DNA of 13,116 bases from a bacterium (GTDB lineage: Bacteria > Patescibacteriota > Minisyncoccia > Phycocordibacterales > UBA10002). This document shows, in pieces, positions 6,677 to 12,651 of this stretch. The stretch lies in assembly GCA_030697445.1 (NCBI GenBank), contig JAUYPY010000013.1:1-13116 (forward strand), written 5' to 3'. The position numbers and the translations under genes were made by a program. Every line of letters starts with the position of its first letter. Positions within the stretch are counted from its first letter, which is position 1. The notes under the pieces are model-generated. The model had not been told where the DNA came from and did no database searches. It worked only from the letters and a program-made list of their open reading frames with translations.

Positions 6677-6952
6677 CTACTGCAACAACTTCCCGAAATC
6701 GCCGAGTTTGTCGGCGGCGCCACGGACATTGTCTACATCGCCCTTGAGGCCTGAATACACTCTCTCAAGCTCGCCAATGTACGGTTCTATAAAATAGTAC
6801 GCGCCGAAAGATAGTCCGATGACGACCAGCCAATAAAAAATATGCAGTGAGGTGCCGATGCGCGATGCGCGCCGCATCTTGCGCAGAATCGTATTGTTCT
6901 CCTTCGCCAACTCCGCAGTTTTTACGATAAGTGCTTTTTCTTCTGGAGACAT
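6677..6952 (-). CDS. Small single-helix membrane protein, unknown function
   Basis: This 91-residue protein has a charged N-terminal helix (1-33, ending KMRRASR), one membrane helix (about 36-56) and a polar C-terminal helix (57-91, with ELERVYSGLK and ADKLGDFGKLL). The positive side before the helix predicts N-in, C-out. I do not recognise a family. It sits between tRNA-Arg and tRNA-Phe on the same strand. A -10 box 7 nt before its ATG, touching the tRNA-Arg 3' end, supports expression from its own promoter. Confidence 0.7.
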   Translation of the reverse strand: MSPEEKALIVKTAELAKENNTILRKMRRASRIGTSLHIFYWLVVIGLSFGAYYFIEPYIGELERVYSGLKGDVDNVRGAADKLGDFGKLLQ

Positions 6953-6959
6953 AGAATAT

Positions 6960-6968
6960 AGTGTAACA
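6960..6968 (-). promoter_or_regulatory. Extended -10 box for the 91-residue protein, abutting tRNA-Arg
   Basis: TGTTACACT on the minus strand begins on the base after the tRNA-Arg discriminator and ends 7 nt before the ATG. Any -35 contact would fall inside the tRNA gene. The spacing predicts a leaderless transcript. Confidence 0.5.
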
Positions 6969-7040
6969 TGCCACCGGTAGGAATTGAACCTACATTTAGA
7001 GTTTAGGAAACCCTCGTTCTGTCCGTTGAACTACGGCGGC
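6969..7040 (-). tRNA. tRNA-Arg (anticodon CCT)
   Basis: The 72-nt minus-strand cloverleaf has acceptor GCCGCCG/CGGTGGC (one G-U), D-stem GTTC/GAAC, anticodon stem AGGGT/ACTCT with loop TTCCTAA (anticodon CCT, reading AGG), T-arm GTAGG-TTCAATT-CCTAC and discriminator A. CCA is not encoded. Confidence 0.96.
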
Positions 7041-7048
7041 CCGCAGAG

Positions 7049-7291
7049 TTACGATACCACGCTCGCGAGCGCCTCTTCAACCGTGGGCCTATTGAACCCG
7101 ACAATCACGCGCGAGCCGACCGTAATTACCGGCACGCCCATTTGCCCGCTTTTTTCAATCATCTCCTGCCTTTTTTGCATATCGGCCGCCACATTGTATT
7201 CAGTGTAGGCAAGACCTTTTTCCGCGAAAAACTTCTTAGCGGCGTTGCAATATACACAGGTCGGGGTTGAGTAGATGATTATGTTTTTCAT
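7049..7291 (-). CDS. Glutaredoxin-like thioredoxin-fold protein
   Basis: This 80-residue protein is a dithiol oxidoreductase of the glutaredoxin/NrdH size class. The N-terminal strand IIIYST leads into the active-site CVYC. AKKFFAEKGLAYTEYNV follows, then the cis-proline segment MGVPVITV and the GFNRP turn that positions the substrate groove. The chosen ATG at 7291 begins the first strand; an in-frame extension would run back through tRNA-Gly and is rejected. A -10 box lies 7 nt upstream. Its stop is 8 bp from tRNA-Arg. The electron donor (glutathione or thioredoxin reductase) is not indicated. Confidence 0.92.
   Translation of the reverse strand: MKNIIIYSTPTCVYCNAAKKFFAEKGLAYTEYNVAADMQKRQEMIEKSGQMGVPVITVGSRVIVGFNRPTVEEALASVVS
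7051..7059 (-). promoter_or_regulatory. Possible -10 box for tRNA-Arg
   Basis: TGGTATCGT on the minus strand lies at the extreme 3' end of the glutaredoxin gene, 10 nt before the tRNA-Arg 5' end, the same spacing as for tRNA-Phe. The match is weak, and read-through from the glutaredoxin promoter is an alternative. Confidence 0.25.
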
Positions 7292-7294
7292 ATC

Positions 7295-7307
7295 TGTTAG
7301 CATAGCA
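7295..7307. promoter_or_regulatory. Overlapping divergent -10 boxes, tRNA-Gly and glutaredoxin
   Basis: Only 21 bp separate the two genes. On the plus strand, TGTTAGCAT (7295-7303) ends 9 nt before tRNA-Gly. On the minus strand, TGCTATGCT (7307-7299) ends 7 nt before the glutaredoxin ATG. The two boxes share bases, so they should compete for RNA polymerase. Confidence 0.45.
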
Positions 7308-7312
7308 TAAGC

Positions 7313-7383
7313 GCGGGTATAGTATAGTGGTAATATGCGTGCTTCCCAAGCATGAGACGCGAGTCCGATTCTCGCTACCCGCA
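7313..7383 (+). tRNA. tRNA-Gly (anticodon CCC)
   Basis: The 71-nt cloverleaf has acceptor GCGGGTA/TACCCGC, D-loop containing GG, anticodon stem CGTGC/GCATG (one G-U) with loop TTCCCAA (anticodon CCC), T-stem GCGAG/CTCGC and discriminator A. The T-loop reads TCCGATT, with C instead of the almost universal T at position 55. CCA is not encoded. The next base is the stop codon of the opposing FtsB-like gene. Confidence 0.94.
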
Positions 7384-7770
7384 TTACTCTCCCAAAATCC
7401 AATGCTTTACTTTCTTCCACCACGGTGTGCCGTTAAGTACGACACCGTCTTCTTCGCTTACAGGATCGTCCACCATCATAATGACCTCCTCGCCGGGCTT
7501 CGCCATACGAAGCTTTTCCCGTATTTCCTGTTCCGCGCCGCGCGCGCTACCAAAAAGCGCGGCGCTCTCTTGCAGCCGCGCCTCCTGCGCTTCAAGTTCT
7601 ACGACACGCTCTTCGCCGAGCGTGCGAGCGCGCGCGGCTTCGCGGAACTCGCCAAACGCCCCCCACGCGGCACGCGAGAGAAAAATAATGAGCGCAAGCA
7701 AAAGTAAAAGCGTAATCGGCGAATAGAGAATACCCAGCGCGCGTCTTTTTGTGTGGAATTGGTGGGTCAT
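7384..7770 (-). CDS. FtsB/DivIC-like septum formation initiator
   Basis: This 128-residue bitopic protein has a short basic cytoplasmic tail (KRR at 8-10), one membrane helix (about 14-33), an external coiled coil (about 40-85, rich in Glu, Arg, Ala and Leu) and the family-typical EIREKLRMAKPGEEVIMMV (82-100), which matches the 'REKLG.VKPGE.V' signature of FtsB/DivIC. These proteins form the FtsQLB core that signals to the cell-wall synthase FtsWI. The tail 101-128, ending in PWWKKVKHWILGE, is lineage-specific. I cannot tell FtsB from DivIC or FtsL by sequence. The stop touches the 3' end of tRNA-Gly. Confidence 0.88.
   Translation of the reverse strand: MTHQFHTKRRALGILYSPITLLLLLALIIFLSRAAWGAFGEFREAARARTLGEERVVELEAQEARLQESAALFGSARGAEQEIREKLRMAKPGEEVIMMVDDPVSEEDGVVLNGTPWWKKVKHWILGE
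7535..7565. repeat. Inverted repeat in FtsB-like gene (9-bp arms, 13-nt loop)
   Basis: GCGCCGCGC (7535-7543) and GCGCGGCGC (7557-7565) pair exactly across 13 nt. It is CG-rich, so a chance origin is plausible. Confidence 0.45.
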
Positions 7771-7778
7771 GCTATACT
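7770..7778 (+). promoter_or_regulatory. Extended -10 box reading toward the 35-codon gene
   Basis: TGCTATACT is identical to the rpsB -10 box. A start near 7785 would give a leader of about 65 nt carrying palindromic element copy 2 before the small ORF. It overlaps the first codon of the divergent FtsB-like gene. Confidence 0.45.
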
Positions 7779-7804
7779 GCCTATATTACTACATTATCAA
7801 CAGA

Positions 7805-7841
7805 GGCGCCGAATGTTTGAAGCCCATCAACATTCGGCGCC
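7805..7841. repeat. Palindromic element (copy 2), intergenic
   Basis: Outer arms GGCGCCGAATG (7805-7815) and CATTCGGCGCC (7831-7841) pair over 11 bp. T7816 is a bulge, TTGA/TCAA forms the inner stem, and AGCCCA is the loop. The core matches the tsaD copy, and the outer arms differ from it at five pairs, all compensated. No T-run follows, so it is not a standard terminator. It ends 10 nt before a small ORF's ATG. Confidence 0.85.
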
Positions 7842-7851
7842 CATTGGAAAC

Positions 7852-7959
7852 ATGTTACTCAACAAAAAACACAAGAAAATAGTCGGTGCGATTTGGGCAG
7901 TCGTGTGCTTTCTGATTATCATTTCAATGATACTGCTCTACACGCCAATCTTCCGTTAA
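7852..7959 (+). CDS. 35-residue single-helix membrane peptide
   Basis: The short frame encodes a basic N-terminus (LLNKKHKK), one strongly hydrophobic segment (about residues 10-31) and a short end, TPIFR. The charge pattern predicts N-in orientation. I know of no function; peptides of this shape are common and poorly annotated in Parcubacteria-type genomes, which is a recollection and not a match. A -10 box at 7770 and the gene-sized gap between two minus-strand genes support it. Its stop lies 2 bp from the lepA stop. It could instead be a chance frame. Confidence 0.5.
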   Translation: MLLNKKHKKIVGAIWAVVCFLIIISMILLYTPIFR

Positions 7960-7961
7960 AT

Positions 7962-9752
7962 TTACTGCAGCATCTTTACAAACGCCTCAGGTGGAATCTC
8001 TACTCTGCCGCTTGCCTTGAGCCGCTTCTTTCCTTCTTTCTGCTGCTGCCACAGCTTCATTTTCCGCGTACGGTCTCCGCCGTACAAGTAGCCCGTCACA
8101 TCTTTTCGAAGCGCCGAGAGGCGGCGCGAGGCGATAATTTTACCATCAACGCGCGCCTGTATTTTTAGCTCAAACTGCTGGCGCGGCAGGATTTTTGATA
8201 ATTTTTCAACCGCCGCCTCGGCGTCCTCCTCCACTCTTCGACGCGCAACGACGCGCCCAAACGCCGGCACCGGCTCATCGGCAACTAAAATCTCCAATTT
8301 AGCTACATCCGCTTTACGAAGTTCTGGAAGTAAGCGGTACGATAAAGAGGCGAAACCCGATGATACGCTTTTGAGTTCATCAAAAAATCCGCGCATCAGC
8401 TCGCGGAGCGGCGCTGCAAAATGTACGACGAGCCGATTGCCGATATTTTCGGTCTCACCAACATCCGCCTCGTGTTTATTCAGTAGAAGCATCACAGGAG
8501 CAAGATATTCGGGGGGCGAAAGGAGCTCTGCCGACACCCATTGTTCGCGCACCGTAGCAACCTCTCCGTGGTCCGGAAATTGCATTATGGTATAAGCCGT
8601 TAGTGTTTTACCGCGCGTAGTTACCACTTCGTACGCAATGGACGGATGCGTTACTACCAGTTTAATATTAAATTCACGACGAAGGCGCTCGGAAATGATT
8701 TCGAGGTGGAGCATTCCCAAAAATCCGCACCGAAAGCCGCGCCCCAAAGCCCCCGATGATTCTTCTTCCGCGGTAAATGCGGAATCGGAAAGCCGCAAGC
8801 GGCCGAGTCCGTGCCGAAGCGCGTCAAACTCATCACCGCTTTCGGGGAAAAAGCTCGCCCATACCACAGGCGATGGGCGCGCATAACCGGCAAGCGGGGG
8901 TAGAAGCGATCGCGACGACAAAATGGTATCGCCGACTGAAGCAACGCCGGGCTCTTTCACTCCTGTTACAATATATCCGATCTCCCCTCCCCCGAGCGCA
9001 TCTCTCGGTGTTTCCTCCGGAGAAAAAGTACCGACTTCTATCACGGTAAACTCGCGACCAGCCACGGCAAACTTCATTTTGTCTCCCTTTTTTACACGGC
9101 CTTCAAAGGCACGGCAATACACGATAACGCCAGCGTGGCTAGAATATTTGAAGTCAAAAATAAGCGCGCAAAAACCATTGTCAGTGGCAGTGTGCTGAGG
9201 ATGTGGAACTTTTTCAATAATTTCTTGCAGAAGTTCTGAAACCCCCTGCCCCGTTCTGCCGGAAACCTCCAAAATATTCTCCTCGGCGCATCCAAGCAAA
9301 AGCGCGATTTCTTTTTTCGTCTCGGGAACGCGTGCAAGCTGTGAATCAATTTTATTAACAACGGGAATAATGGCGAGCCCCGCTTCGCGTGCGGCGGAGA
9401 GCACGGTTATTGTCTGCGCCTGCACGCCCTGTGTCGCATCTACCAAAAGCACCGCGCCTTCAACCGCGCGAAGTGCCCTAGACACTTCATACGAGAAATC
9501 AATATGCCCTGGAGTGTCTATCAAATTCAGTACAAAGTCAGTATCGCGCAAGCGATAATTCATTCGCACCGGCGTCATTTTAATGGTTATGCCGCGCTCG
9601 CGCTCCAAATCCATAGAATCCAGCACTTGCGCGCGCATTTTGCGCTTCTCAATCGTACCAGTCATTTCAAGCAACCGGTCCGCTAGTGTGGACTTCCCGT
9701 GGTCAATGTGGGCGATAATACAAAAATTGCGGATGTGTTCTTGTCTAGACAT
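7962..9752 (-). CDS. lepA: Elongation factor 4 (LepA)
   Basis: EF-4 is a ribosome-bound translational GTPase linked to back-translocation and to 30S maturation. The 596 residues are close to the family's 599. GTPase motifs are clear: G1 AHIDHGKST (14-22), G2 RGIT (53-56), G3 DTPGH (79-83) and G4 NKID (133-136). Later come the EF-G-like domains and the LepA-only C-terminal domain, with YLYGGDRTRKMKLWQQQKEGKKR and the closing VEIPPEAFVKML. These rule out EF-G and TypA. The start at 9752 gives the usual SRQEHIRNFCIIAHIDHGKST N-terminus. A -10 box lies 6 nt upstream. parB precedes it on the same strand with a 24-bp gap. Confidence 0.97.
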   Translation of the reverse strand: MSRQEHIRNFCIIAHIDHGKSTLADRLLEMTGTIEKRKMRAQVLDSMDLERERGITIKMTPVRMNYRLRDTDFVLNLIDTPGHIDFSYEVSRALRAVEGAVLLVDATQGVQAQTITVLSAAREAGLAIIPVVNKIDSQLARVPETKKEIALLLGCAEENILEVSGRTGQGVSELLQEIIEKVPHPQHTATDNGFCALIFDFKYSSHAGVIVYCRAFEGRVKKGDKMKFAVAGREFTVIEVGTFSPEETPRDALGGGEIGYIVTGVKEPGVASVGDTILSSRSLLPPLAGYARPSPVVWASFFPESGDEFDALRHGLGRLRLSDSAFTAEEESSGALGRGFRCGFLGMLHLEIISERLRREFNIKLVVTHPSIAYEVVTTRGKTLTAYTIMQFPDHGEVATVREQWVSAELLSPPEYLAPVMLLLNKHEADVGETENIGNRLVVHFAAPLRELMRGFFDELKSVSSGFASLSYRLLPELRKADVAKLEILVADEPVPAFGRVVARRRVEEDAEAAVEKLSKILPRQQFELKIQARVDGKIIASRRLSALRKDVTGYLYGGDRTRKMKLWQQQKEGKKRLKASGRVEIPPEAFVKMLQ

Positions 9753-9758
9753 TCCGCC

Positions 9759-9767
9759 ATAGTAGCA
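9759..9767 (-). promoter_or_regulatory. Extended -10 box for lepA
   Basis: TGCTACTAT on the minus strand lies between the parB stop and the lepA ATG, 6 nt from the start codon, predicting a leaderless or near-leaderless lepA mRNA. Confidence 0.5.
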
Positions 9768-9776
9768 GAAAAACGG

Positions 9777-10790
9777 CTAAACCGTAAAATTGCGGACAGA
9801 ATAGAGTTCTTCTTCGTCTTCGGTGAGTTCTGCGGGAGCGGGCGGAAGTGTTACGGGTGGTTCGCCTTCGTCGCCGTTTTCTTGCGCAACAGGCGGCTTT
9901 TCCGCCTTCATCCGCGCCAAGTGGCGGTCAATCATTTCGGAGGGGCTCCGTTTCTCTTTTGATTCAAGCATCGCCAAAATAGCCATCAGGTCGTCGGTAG
10001 AAAAGAAATCAATCAAAATCTTTCCGCCTGTCTCGCGTTTCAAAATATGCACGCGCGTCCCGAGCGATTCGCGAAGTTTGCCCTCAATAGCAACCATTTC
10101 CGGATCTATTGCAACATCTTTTTTCCGCGCGCGGTCAACCGCAATTTTGCGTGCGGTTTCCTCCGCCTCGCGCACCGTTATTTTCTTTACCGAAATCTCT
10201 TTAAACAAAACCATCTGCTCCTCCGGGCGGTCGACGAGCATAAGTAGTGGTCGTGTGTGCCCTTCGTTTATAACTCCGCTTGAAACCGCATCCAGAATCT
10301 CATCGGGCAAGTCCAAAATTCGCATCGTGTTGGTCACATACACGCGGCTCTTTCCGACACGCGTGCCAATTTCGTGATGCTTGAAACCGAAGTCCTCGGC
10401 AAGCCGCTTGAACGCCCGCGCGCGTTCCACTGCATTCAAATCCTCGCGCTGAAGATTTTCTATAATTGATATCTCAAGCTTCTCGCGGTCGCTGTTCTCC
10501 CCCGCGCGTATCAAGACCGGCACATGCGGAAGCCCCACTAACTTTGACGCGCGCAAACGCCGCTCACCCGCCAGAAGCTCGTACTCCACGGCAATGCCGC
10601 CGTCATCCTTTACCGTCTCCTTTCGCGTCACGACAAGCGGCTGAAGCACGCCGTATGCGCGGATGGACTCAGACAAGTCGCGGAGCTTTTCTTGGTCAAA
10701 CTCGCGGCGCGGTTGAAACGGGTTTGGCTTTATCTTGTCCGTCTCAATCCAAAATATTGCATTGTTTTGAAAATTCTCTGACGGATTCAT
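9777..10790 (-). CDS. parB: Chromosome partitioning protein ParB (Spo0J-like)
   Basis: ParB is a CTP-dependent DNA clamp that loads at parS sites and works with ParA in origin segregation. The 337-residue protein has the N-terminal NPFQPRREFDQEKLRDLSESI (23-43), the CTP-binding LLAGERRLRA (72-81) and ENLQREDLN (111-119), a helix-turn-helix region (about 137-160) and a C-terminal dimerisation segment (about 236-278). An acidic, proline-rich tail (about 296-330) is unusual. I chose the ATG at 10790 because homology starts there and a -10 box lies 7 nt upstream; an in-frame extension would run into the promoter and toward tRNA-Leu. No parA and no consensus parS is visible in the window. Confidence 0.95.
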   Translation of the reverse strand: MNPSENFQNNAIFWIETDKIKPNPFQPRREFDQEKLRDLSESIRAYGVLQPLVVTRKETVKDDGGIAVEYELLAGERRLRASKLVGLPHVPVLIRAGENSDREKLEISIIENLQREDLNAVERARAFKRLAEDFGFKHHEIGTRVGKSRVYVTNTMRILDLPDEILDAVSSGVINEGHTRPLLMLVDRPEEQMVLFKEISVKKITVREAEETARKIAVDRARKKDVAIDPEMVAIEGKLRESLGTRVHILKRETGGKILIDFFSTDDLMAILAMLESKEKRSPSEMIDRHLARMKAEKPPVAQENGDEGEPPVTLPPAPAELTEDEEELYSVRNFTV

Positions 10791-10797
10791 AACAAGT

Positions 10798-10806
10798 AGT
10801 ATAACA
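10798..10806 (-). promoter_or_regulatory. Extended -10 box for parB
   Basis: TGTTATACT on the minus strand lies 7 nt before the parB ATG, predicting a leaderless mRNA. No good -35 is seen. Confidence 0.55.
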
Positions 10807-10818
10807 CGCGGTATCGGA

Positions 10819-10846
10819 AAGACAGGAACAAGAAATTGTGTATAAT
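10819..10846 (+). promoter_or_regulatory. tRNA-Leu promoter
   Basis: A consensus TATAAT (10841-10846) lies 8 nt before the tRNA 5' end, with a partial -35, AAGACA (10819-10824), at 16 bp. It is divergent from the parB promoter. Confidence 0.65.
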
Positions 10847-10854
10847 TGCGGTAC

Positions 10855-10935
10855 GCCGGAGTGGCGGAATGGCAGACGCACACGACTCAAAATCGTGCGG
10901 GGAAACCCGTGAGAGTTCAAGTCTCTCCTCCGGCA
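10855..10935 (+). tRNA. tRNA-Leu (anticodon CAA)
   Basis: The 81-nt class II tRNA has acceptor GCCGGAG/CTCCGGC, anticodon stem CACGA/TCGTG with loop CTCAAAA (anticodon CAA, reading UUG), a long variable arm with a GGG/CCC stem, T-arm GAGAG-TTCAAGT-CTCTC and discriminator A. No CCA is encoded. The next base begins the stop codon of the opposing gene. Confidence 0.96.
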
Positions 10936-11346
10936 TCAATGTTCTAAATTGTCTTTGTCTTTTCCGTTCTTGAAATCAAGCATTTGTTTGAGGAATACCG
11001 ACACAGAGCCCCCTGGCGGCGCGGTCGGTTCTTTGCCGCGAAGTAGCCGCGCCGCCTGCCGCATTTCCCGAATGCACCATTCGCAACCGGACGCGATCGC
11101 CTCCCGCGCCGCCTCACCCGCTTTCTTGAGCGCGGGCTTTATGTGAATATGATGCACTTCCTTCCCCTTGCGCGCGAGCGTCTTTTTTCCGTGCGAAAGG
11201 AGCGCGTCGCCGCGGCTGGAAAACGATTGCAGGGGCGTCTCCCTACCGCCCATTTCAGCAAGCTTCAGCGCAAAGAGCGCCACCAGTCCGACAATTGAAA
11301 TAATGAAAATAGTAAGTGCGGGGAACATAATCGCAATAAAATTCAC
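10936..11346 (-). CDS. Single-helix membrane protein, unknown function
   Basis: This 136-residue protein has an N-terminal membrane helix (about 3-28) and a basic soluble region with a run of Lys, Arg and His (HGKKTLARKGKEVHHIHIKPALKKAGEAAREA, about 52-81), two Cys flanking Glu-Trp (CEWC, about 88-91) and a polar tail. I do not recognise it. It begins with GTG sharing one base with the tsf TAG stop, so translation is probably coupled; an internal ATG six codons in is an alternative start. It takes the place where pyrH or frr often follows tsf. Its stop directly abuts tRNA-Leu. The N-terminal helix might be a signal anchor. Confidence 0.7.
   Translation of the reverse strand: MNFIAIMFPALTIFIISIVGLVALFALKLAEMGGRETPLQSFSSRGDALLSHGKKTLARKGKEVHHIHIKPALKKAGEAAREAIASGCEWCIREMRQAARLLRGKEPTAPPGGSVSVFLKQMLDFKNGKDKDNLEH
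11015..11056. repeat. Inverted repeat in the unknown membrane gene (10-bp arms, 22-nt loop)
   Basis: GGCGGCGCGG (11015-11024) and CCGCGCCGCC (11047-11056) pair exactly. The loop is long and the arms are CG-rich, so significance is modest. Confidence 0.45.
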
Positions 11347-11927
11347 TACGCCGCAAAGCGCGTAAAGTCGGCGACTTCAATGCGTTCGCCGAACTTTTGC
11401 ACGGCGCGTTCAATGAGCGCGCGGATAGTTTCGTCTTGATTTTTCACAAACGGCTGTTCCAGAAGCGCGCGCTCGCCGAAGTAGGCGTTCAATTTCCCTT
11501 CCAAAATCTTTTCACGCATCGCGGCCGGTTTTCCTTCAACTTCTTTTGCAAAGACCTCAGTCGCCTTCGCGCGCGCGTCGGCAGGAACATCCGCCACAGA
11601 GCGAAACTCCGGCTTCATTGCGGCGACATGCATCGCAATATCGCGCGCGAGCGCTTGAAACTCGGGGTTGCGCGATACGAAATCAGTTTCGGAAGAAAGG
11701 AGCACGAGCGCACCGACAGTCGCGCCCGGGTGGATGTAGGACGCGACCGCGCCGGCACCGAGAGTGCGCCCCGACTTTTTTGCCGCCGCTTCCGCGCCGC
11801 GCTTTTTCAAAAGCACGAGCGCCTTCTCCGAGTCTCCGCCCGCTTCAGTGAGAGCTTTGCGGCATTGCATTACCGATACGCCGGTTTTATCTCGGAGCGC
11901 TTTGATTTGATCGGTTGTTATTTCCAT
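11346..11927 (-). CDS. tsf: Elongation factor Ts
   Basis: EF-Ts is the nucleotide exchange factor that releases GDP from EF-Tu. The 193 residues comprise an N-terminal UBA-like domain (1-45, with LRDKTGVSVMQCRKALTEAGGD) and a core with the EF-Tu-contacting TDFVSRN (81-87), which matches the usual TDFVARN. It is the short form, similar in size to the Thermus protein and lacking the second core subdomain of the 280-residue E. coli form. The ATG overlaps the rpsB stop by one base (TAATG), and the stop overlaps the next gene's GTG by one base, so the three genes form a tightly coupled unit. Confidence 0.97.
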   Translation of the reverse strand: MEITTDQIKALRDKTGVSVMQCRKALTEAGGDSEKALVLLKKRGAEAAAKKSGRTLGAGAVASYIHPGATVGALVLLSSETDFVSRNPEFQALARDIAMHVAAMKPEFRSVADVPADARAKATEVFAKEVEGKPAAMREKILEGKLNAYFGERALLEQPFVKNQDETIRALIERAVQKFGERIEVADFTRFAA

Positions 11928-12643
11928 TAGATTTTCGCAGTTGTTACTTTCCCTTCATTATACGATTTTACAATTTCATTCACAAAATGACGAATGCTCC
12001 CCATAGACGAATCGTTCGCCACAATCGGGTATGTAATATCGGACACATCGCAGTCGGAGCTTGCGAGCGCAACGACGGGAATCTTGAGGCGCTTAGCTTC
12101 GCCCGCGGCCGTTTTTTCTTCTTTCGGGTCCACGATAAAAAGCGCCGCCGGAATCGCTTTGAGCCCCACCAACCCGCCGAACAATTCTTCCAGCTTTTCA
12201 ATGTCACGGCTAATTAAGAGCTGTTCTTTTTTTGTATATTTCGCCAGCTCGCCCTGATCGCGTTTTGCTTTAAGGTCAAGGAGCATGTCCACGCGCGAGC
12301 GGATTTGCGCGAAGTTGGTCAGCGTGCCTCCAATCCAACGCCCCGATACATACGGCATTCCCACTTCCATTGCACCAAGCCGTACCGCATCTGTGGCCTC
12401 GTGTTTGCCGCCTACAAAAAGGAGCGACTTGCCTTCGGCGCCAAGCGTTTTCACAAACACTTTTGCCGCTTCCAGAAGTTCTTTTGTTTTTTCCAGATTG
12501 ATAATTTCTACGCGGTTTTTCAAGCCCAAAATATACGGCGCTGTGGATGGATGCCGGCGCGTCTTTGCGTAGCCGTAGTGCGCGCCAACCTTAAACAGCG
12601 CGTCAATTGCGGGGTCATTAACCTGATCCTTTGTTTCGGTCAT
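11927..12643 (-). CDS. rpsB: 30S ribosomal protein S2
   Basis: S2 binds the back of the 30S subunit between head and body and helps recruit S1. The 238-residue protein shows FKVGAHYGYAKTRRHPSTAPYI near the start (the usual GAHFGH-RRWNPKM region), INLEKTKELL, the VGGKHEATDAV strand, MPYVSGRWIGGTLTNF, and the C-terminal AALFIVDPKEEKTAAGEAKRLKIPVVAL followed by DITYPIVANDSS. I chose the ATG at 12643; a further upstream in-frame start would extend through the -10 box. It precedes tsf in the usual bacterial order. Confidence 0.97.
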   Translation of the reverse strand: MTETKDQVNDPAIDALFKVGAHYGYAKTRRHPSTAPYILGLKNRVEIINLEKTKELLEAAKVFVKTLGAEGKSLLFVGGKHEATDAVRLGAMEVGMPYVSGRWIGGTLTNFAQIRSRVDMLLDLKAKRDQGELAKYTKKEQLLISRDIEKLEELFGGLVGLKAIPAALFIVDPKEEKTAAGEAKRLKIPVVALASSDCDVSDITYPIVANDSSMGSIRHFVNEIVKSYNEGKVTTAKI

Positions 12644-12651
12644 AAAATGAA

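Noticed and set aside
7292..7423. N-terminal extension of glutaredoxin
   Set aside because: It would translate the complement of tRNA-Gly and the promoter; the fold begins at the ATG at 7291.
7805..7841. Rho-independent terminator
   Set aside because: The stem-loop is strong, but no T-run follows on either strand and it precedes a possible gene.
8661..8672. TTTAATATTAAA palindrome in lepA as an operator
   Set aside because: It lies in the middle of a coding gene, encodes conserved-type residues and has no promoter nearby.
9777..10854. parS site near parB
   Set aside because: No sequence close to the TGTTTCACGTGAAACA-type consensus was seen here or elsewhere in the window.
10791..10883. N-terminal extension of ParB
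   Set aside because: It covers the parB promoter and runs into the tRNA-Leu region; family similarity starts after the ATG at 10790.
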